The translations under genes were made by a program, and so were the position numbers. 64,000 nt of DNA. Origin: Sporobolomyces roseus. Lineage: Eukaryota; Basidiomycota; Microbotryomycetes; Sporidiobolales; Sporidiobolaceae. How positions within the stretch are numbered: the stretch's first letter is position 1; every line of letters begins with the position of its first letter. Of this stretch, positions 61,005 to 64,000 are shown piece by piece. The notes beneath the pieces are model-generated. The model worked only from the letters and a program-made list of their open reading frames with translations, did not search any database and was not told the DNA's origin. The stretch is taken from contig JADILM010000010.1 of the NCBI GenBank assembly GCA_016617785.1, positions 620,001 to 684,000 on the forward strand, in the 5' to 3' direction.

Positions 61005-64000
61005 ATGTCGTCTTCGAGGTACCGAGACGATCGATCGAACGGTGCTTACCCTCCTCGTCACGGTCCACCACCTCGAGATTACTATCCCTCCCCTTCCTCT
61101 TCCCATCCTTACGATTCTCGCGCACCCTACGCCAGTTCATCCACATATGCACCACCACCGCTCGACACCGGATCAAGATTCGCTCCCCCAGTAGGAGGAA
61201 GGAGTTTCGATGATCGAAGTTATTCAAGTTATCCTTCAAATGGTCCAGCTTATGCGAGTTCATCGAGGTACGATGATAGGAGAGATAGATCAGGGAGGGA
61301 ATACGATGACAGAAGTGCAAGGGATGCGAGAACGGGAGATTATCGACCGAGGTCACCTCCTCCACTAGCCATAAACGCTAGACCAACAATAGGAAGGGAA
61401 CAAGATAGGACGAGACCGATACCTGGCAAGTCATTAACGCCAGCTGTAGGGGGTCCGAGTGATCCTCGTGCCGCGAGTCGTTCCGCTTACCGAGATTTGA
61501 GCCCTCCAGCAATCGCTCCTTTACCGATACGCGAAGACTCGAAATCTGCTGCACCTCCACCAGGAAAAGCTTCTTACGAGCGATCAGCGAAAGGACAACC
61601 TTCTTCGACCGCTTCGACAACAGTTCCTCTTCCTCAAGGTTCACCGGAATTCGAACCCGGAGAGCTAGTTCCGACACCGAAATCGAATGTAGTCGATCTC
61701 CCACCAGTCTGGAATCCAGTTCCATCGACTAGGAGTGCAGGAGGAGGATCGACAAGAGGAGGAGACGGCTACGAGAGGAGTAGGGCGGAACCGACTTGGG
61801 CAGGTTATCCCACGAGCGCTTACCCTTCTGGATCAAGCTACGATAGTCGAGGTCCATCAAGCTACGATTCACGTTACGCTCGAGAGCCCGCATACGCTCC
61901 TCCACTGCAGCCTTTAACTTACCCTCCGTCGTGAGTTGATATTTGCTTTTTATGACAACGATTCACAGACTGATCCCTTTCTCCCACTATCAGTGACTAC
62001 GCGCGAGGTTCAACTTCAGCTTACCCTCCGCCTAGCTCACGCGGTCATACACCACCTCGCCATGTCGACTCGATTCCCCAAACATCCACTTCTCGCAAAG
62101 CTCGTTCTCCCGAAGCCTCAAGACGTCGTCGCTCTTCCTCTCCTCCTGTACATCGCTCTTCGCATACTCGTTCGCATTCGCACACCCAATTAAAATCACA
62201 TGCCAAATCTCATCGAGATCGAGGAAGATCTCGTACACGTTCTCCACCTTCCCTCGACTCGTCCATCTCTCCGCCTCCGAAATCTCGCCGTCGACGTCGC
62301 GGCTCATCCTGTTCTTCGGTCTCTCGCTCCCCCTCACCTCCTCCCGCTGGTCGCCGCAAGAGTAGCAAATCTTCGAAACGTCGTTCGTCAGCAAGAGGAA
62401 GGAGTATGTCTCGATCTCCTCGTAGCGCAACTTCCGAAAGTTCTGAACGCAGTCGATCCAAGTCGAGTCGGAGTACATCTCATTCGCCGAGAGCCACTCG
62501 AGGGAGCCGAAACAAGAGTACGAGGAAAAGCAAGTCATCGAAAAAGGGAGACAAGAGACCTAGGAGTCCAGATTCGAAAGGTACAGATCGAGCTTACGAC
62601 AAGAAGGCAAAGGTCTCTACCATAACCGCTCGACCGTCCAACGATATCAGATCGACTGAACCCGACCCGAATACTCGTTACGCAACCACAAACTCTGCGA
62701 CAATTCTTCCTCAAAGAGCTCCTCTCCCAACAAGCTCGCTGAATCGAGTTCCTCCACCTAGCAATCCTGTTCCCGTCCCTATCTCTCCAGCCCCTGCAAG
62801 TTATGATCGACCTTTCTATTCGGGTCCTGGAGCATCGTTCAACCACGCTCCTACAGGTCCTCGAGCTTTCCGTACTCCTGTACCTGGTCAACCCGTCCCC
62901 CTATCCTCACCTTCCAACAATGGTCTCCTACTCCCTCACGGCGCTCGAGTCATGGTCGATGTCCCGAAAGGTCCGAAACCGAAAGCTGGATTCGCACCGA
63001 TCAAAACGACTCAAGTTGCTGGTCCACCTGGTGTCGTCCCTGTTCCTACGGTACCGGTGGCTACGACGAAAGCAGGAGGGATCAAGAAGTTCTTCCCTGG
63101 CGAAGAGGAAGAGGAGGAAGAGAGGAGGAAAGCGAAAGAGGCGAAAGAAAGAGAGGAAAGATTGAAAGCGGAGAAATTAGCCAAGGAGAAGGCAGAGGCG
63201 AAAGAGAAGGATGAGAGGGAGAAGGAGAGGGAAAGGCAGAGAGTGAAGGAGAGGGATAGATACAGACGGGAAGACAGGATGGATATCGACGATAATCGGT
63301 ACAGCTCCTCGAGGAAAGATAAGGATCGAGGAAGCTATCGTCGGAGGTCGAGATCGAGATCAAGGTCGAAGTCAAGATCAATATCGAGGTCGAGGTCCCG
63401 GTCGAGGTCGAGGTCGAGGGAACGAGACAAGGAGCGAGATCGAAAAGACAAGTCAGTTTCAGACTCAAGAGATGGATGGTTGGTCCGAGACGGTGGAGAT
63501 GTTCCTCCTCCTCGAGTACGACCTCTCAATGACGATGACGATGCTCGCCCTACACCAATTCAACCTCAACCTCGTTCGATCCCTGTCGCTCCTCGTGGGA
63601 ATGGGATCCCTCTCGGACCTCGGGCTTCGAACGGTGGACTTCCAACTGGACCAGCTGCGACTCACGCTCGACCTCCAGCTTCCTACGAGCGACCTACTGC
63701 GCCGACTGCACCGAAGAACGGTTTCAATTCTCTCGGTTCCTCGAACGCTGTCGTTGCTGGAGTCCCTCAACGCAAATGGGGTGCACCAACAACAGCTCGT
63801 CCTCCTTCTGGTCCAGCAACTCCGACAACACCGAGGAATGGAATTCCTTCCCCAGCTCCTGTTCTCACTCCTTCTCAGAGACCCGCTCAACCTCTCCCCC
63901 TCGCGGAGAAAGGAGGTTGGAATCGACCAACTCCGAATGCCATTCCTCCACCTCCTGCAACTCCCGTTCCTCTACCTCCTGCGCCAAGCTCAGAAGCTGG
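61005..64000 (+). CDS. Arg/Ser-rich (RS-domain) nuclear protein, 3' end outside window
   Basis: Exons 61005-61930 and 61994 to beyond the window end. The protein opens with Arg/Asp/Tyr/Ser-rich repeats (MSSSRYRDDRSNGAYPPRHG, YDDRRDRSGREYDDRSARDA). It continues with Pro-rich linkers, a basic RS region (RSRTRSPPSLDSSISPPPKS, RRRRRGSSCSSVSRSPSPPP), a Lys/Glu charged helix (EEEEEERRKAKEAKEREERL), a nearly perfect (RS)n tract at about 63340-63430 and a Pro/Ala-rich tail. RS domains mark splicing factors and other pre-mRNA processing proteins of nuclear speckles. No RRM is visible in the part seen; a family cannot be named. Confidence 0.75.
63340..63430 (+). repeat. RS-coding hexanucleotide-like repeat
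   Basis: A run of (C/A)G(A/G)-TC(G/A/C/N) codon pairs encodes consecutive Arg-Ser dipeptides. The repeat is imperfect at the DNA level but almost uninterrupted at the protein level. Confidence 0.7.

Overview
This window looks like nuclear DNA from a yeast-like or dimorphic fungus. Genes are compact and run on both strands. Introns are mostly 55-75 nt GT-AG introns, several proteins are read only after joining very small exons, and the gene set is fungal (Zn2Cys6 factor, HAC1-type bZIP, MGA2, PEX5, NUD1/CDC11, PEP4, a CAP10-type GT90 enzyme). The intron density, the GT90/CAP10 enzyme and the intron-bearing tRNA-Ala genes suggest a basidiomycete, perhaps of the Pucciniomycotina; that placement is inference and cannot be proven from this window alone.

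Layout. 0-9.2 kb: the 3' part of an O-methyltransferase gene (+), a large Zn2Cys6 transcription factor (-), complex I subunit NDUFS4 (+) and a GT90 glycosyltransferase (+). 9.8-28.7 kb: a roughly mirror-symmetric region. An F-box gene and a small Asn/Ser/Gly-rich gene read inward from the left, and an F-box gene and a paralogue of the small gene read inward from the right. Inside them, two inverted copies of a ~0.6 kb segment each carry an intron-containing tRNA-Ala(AGC). They flank ~10.8 kb with SPIN90/LDB17 (-), MYG1 (+) and a long coiled-coil protein (+); a MYND-finger gene lies just outside the right copy. 29-37 kb: PEX5 (-) and UTP6 (+) share a 206-bp divergent promoter, followed by two tandem single-pass Ser/Thr-rich membrane proteins (+). 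37.7-45.1 kb: a HAC1/XBP1-type bZIP gene (-) and MGA2/SPT23 (-), both regulators tied to ER and membrane-lipid homeostasis. 46.4-48.2 kb: MSP1 (+). 48.3-56.4 kb: a NUD1/CDC11-like scaffold (-) divergent from ALG11 (+). 57.5-64 kb: PEP4 (-), MED11 (-) and an RS-rich protein (+) that runs off the end of the window.

The strongest observation is in the bZIP gene. Its two C-terminal reading frames can be joined only by removing 23 nt bounded by two hairpins with 7-nt loops, the arrangement used by IRE1 in the unfolded protein response. Other points of note are the inverted tRNA repeat, the mirrored paralogues with Asn-ending phase-0 exons, a 19-nt microexon in PEP4, two open 63-nt introns in MGA2, a Zn2Cys6 cluster that appears only after splicing, and a frame break in one F-box gene. 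Exon boundaries given here come from GT-AG signals, phase and protein continuity, not from transcripts.
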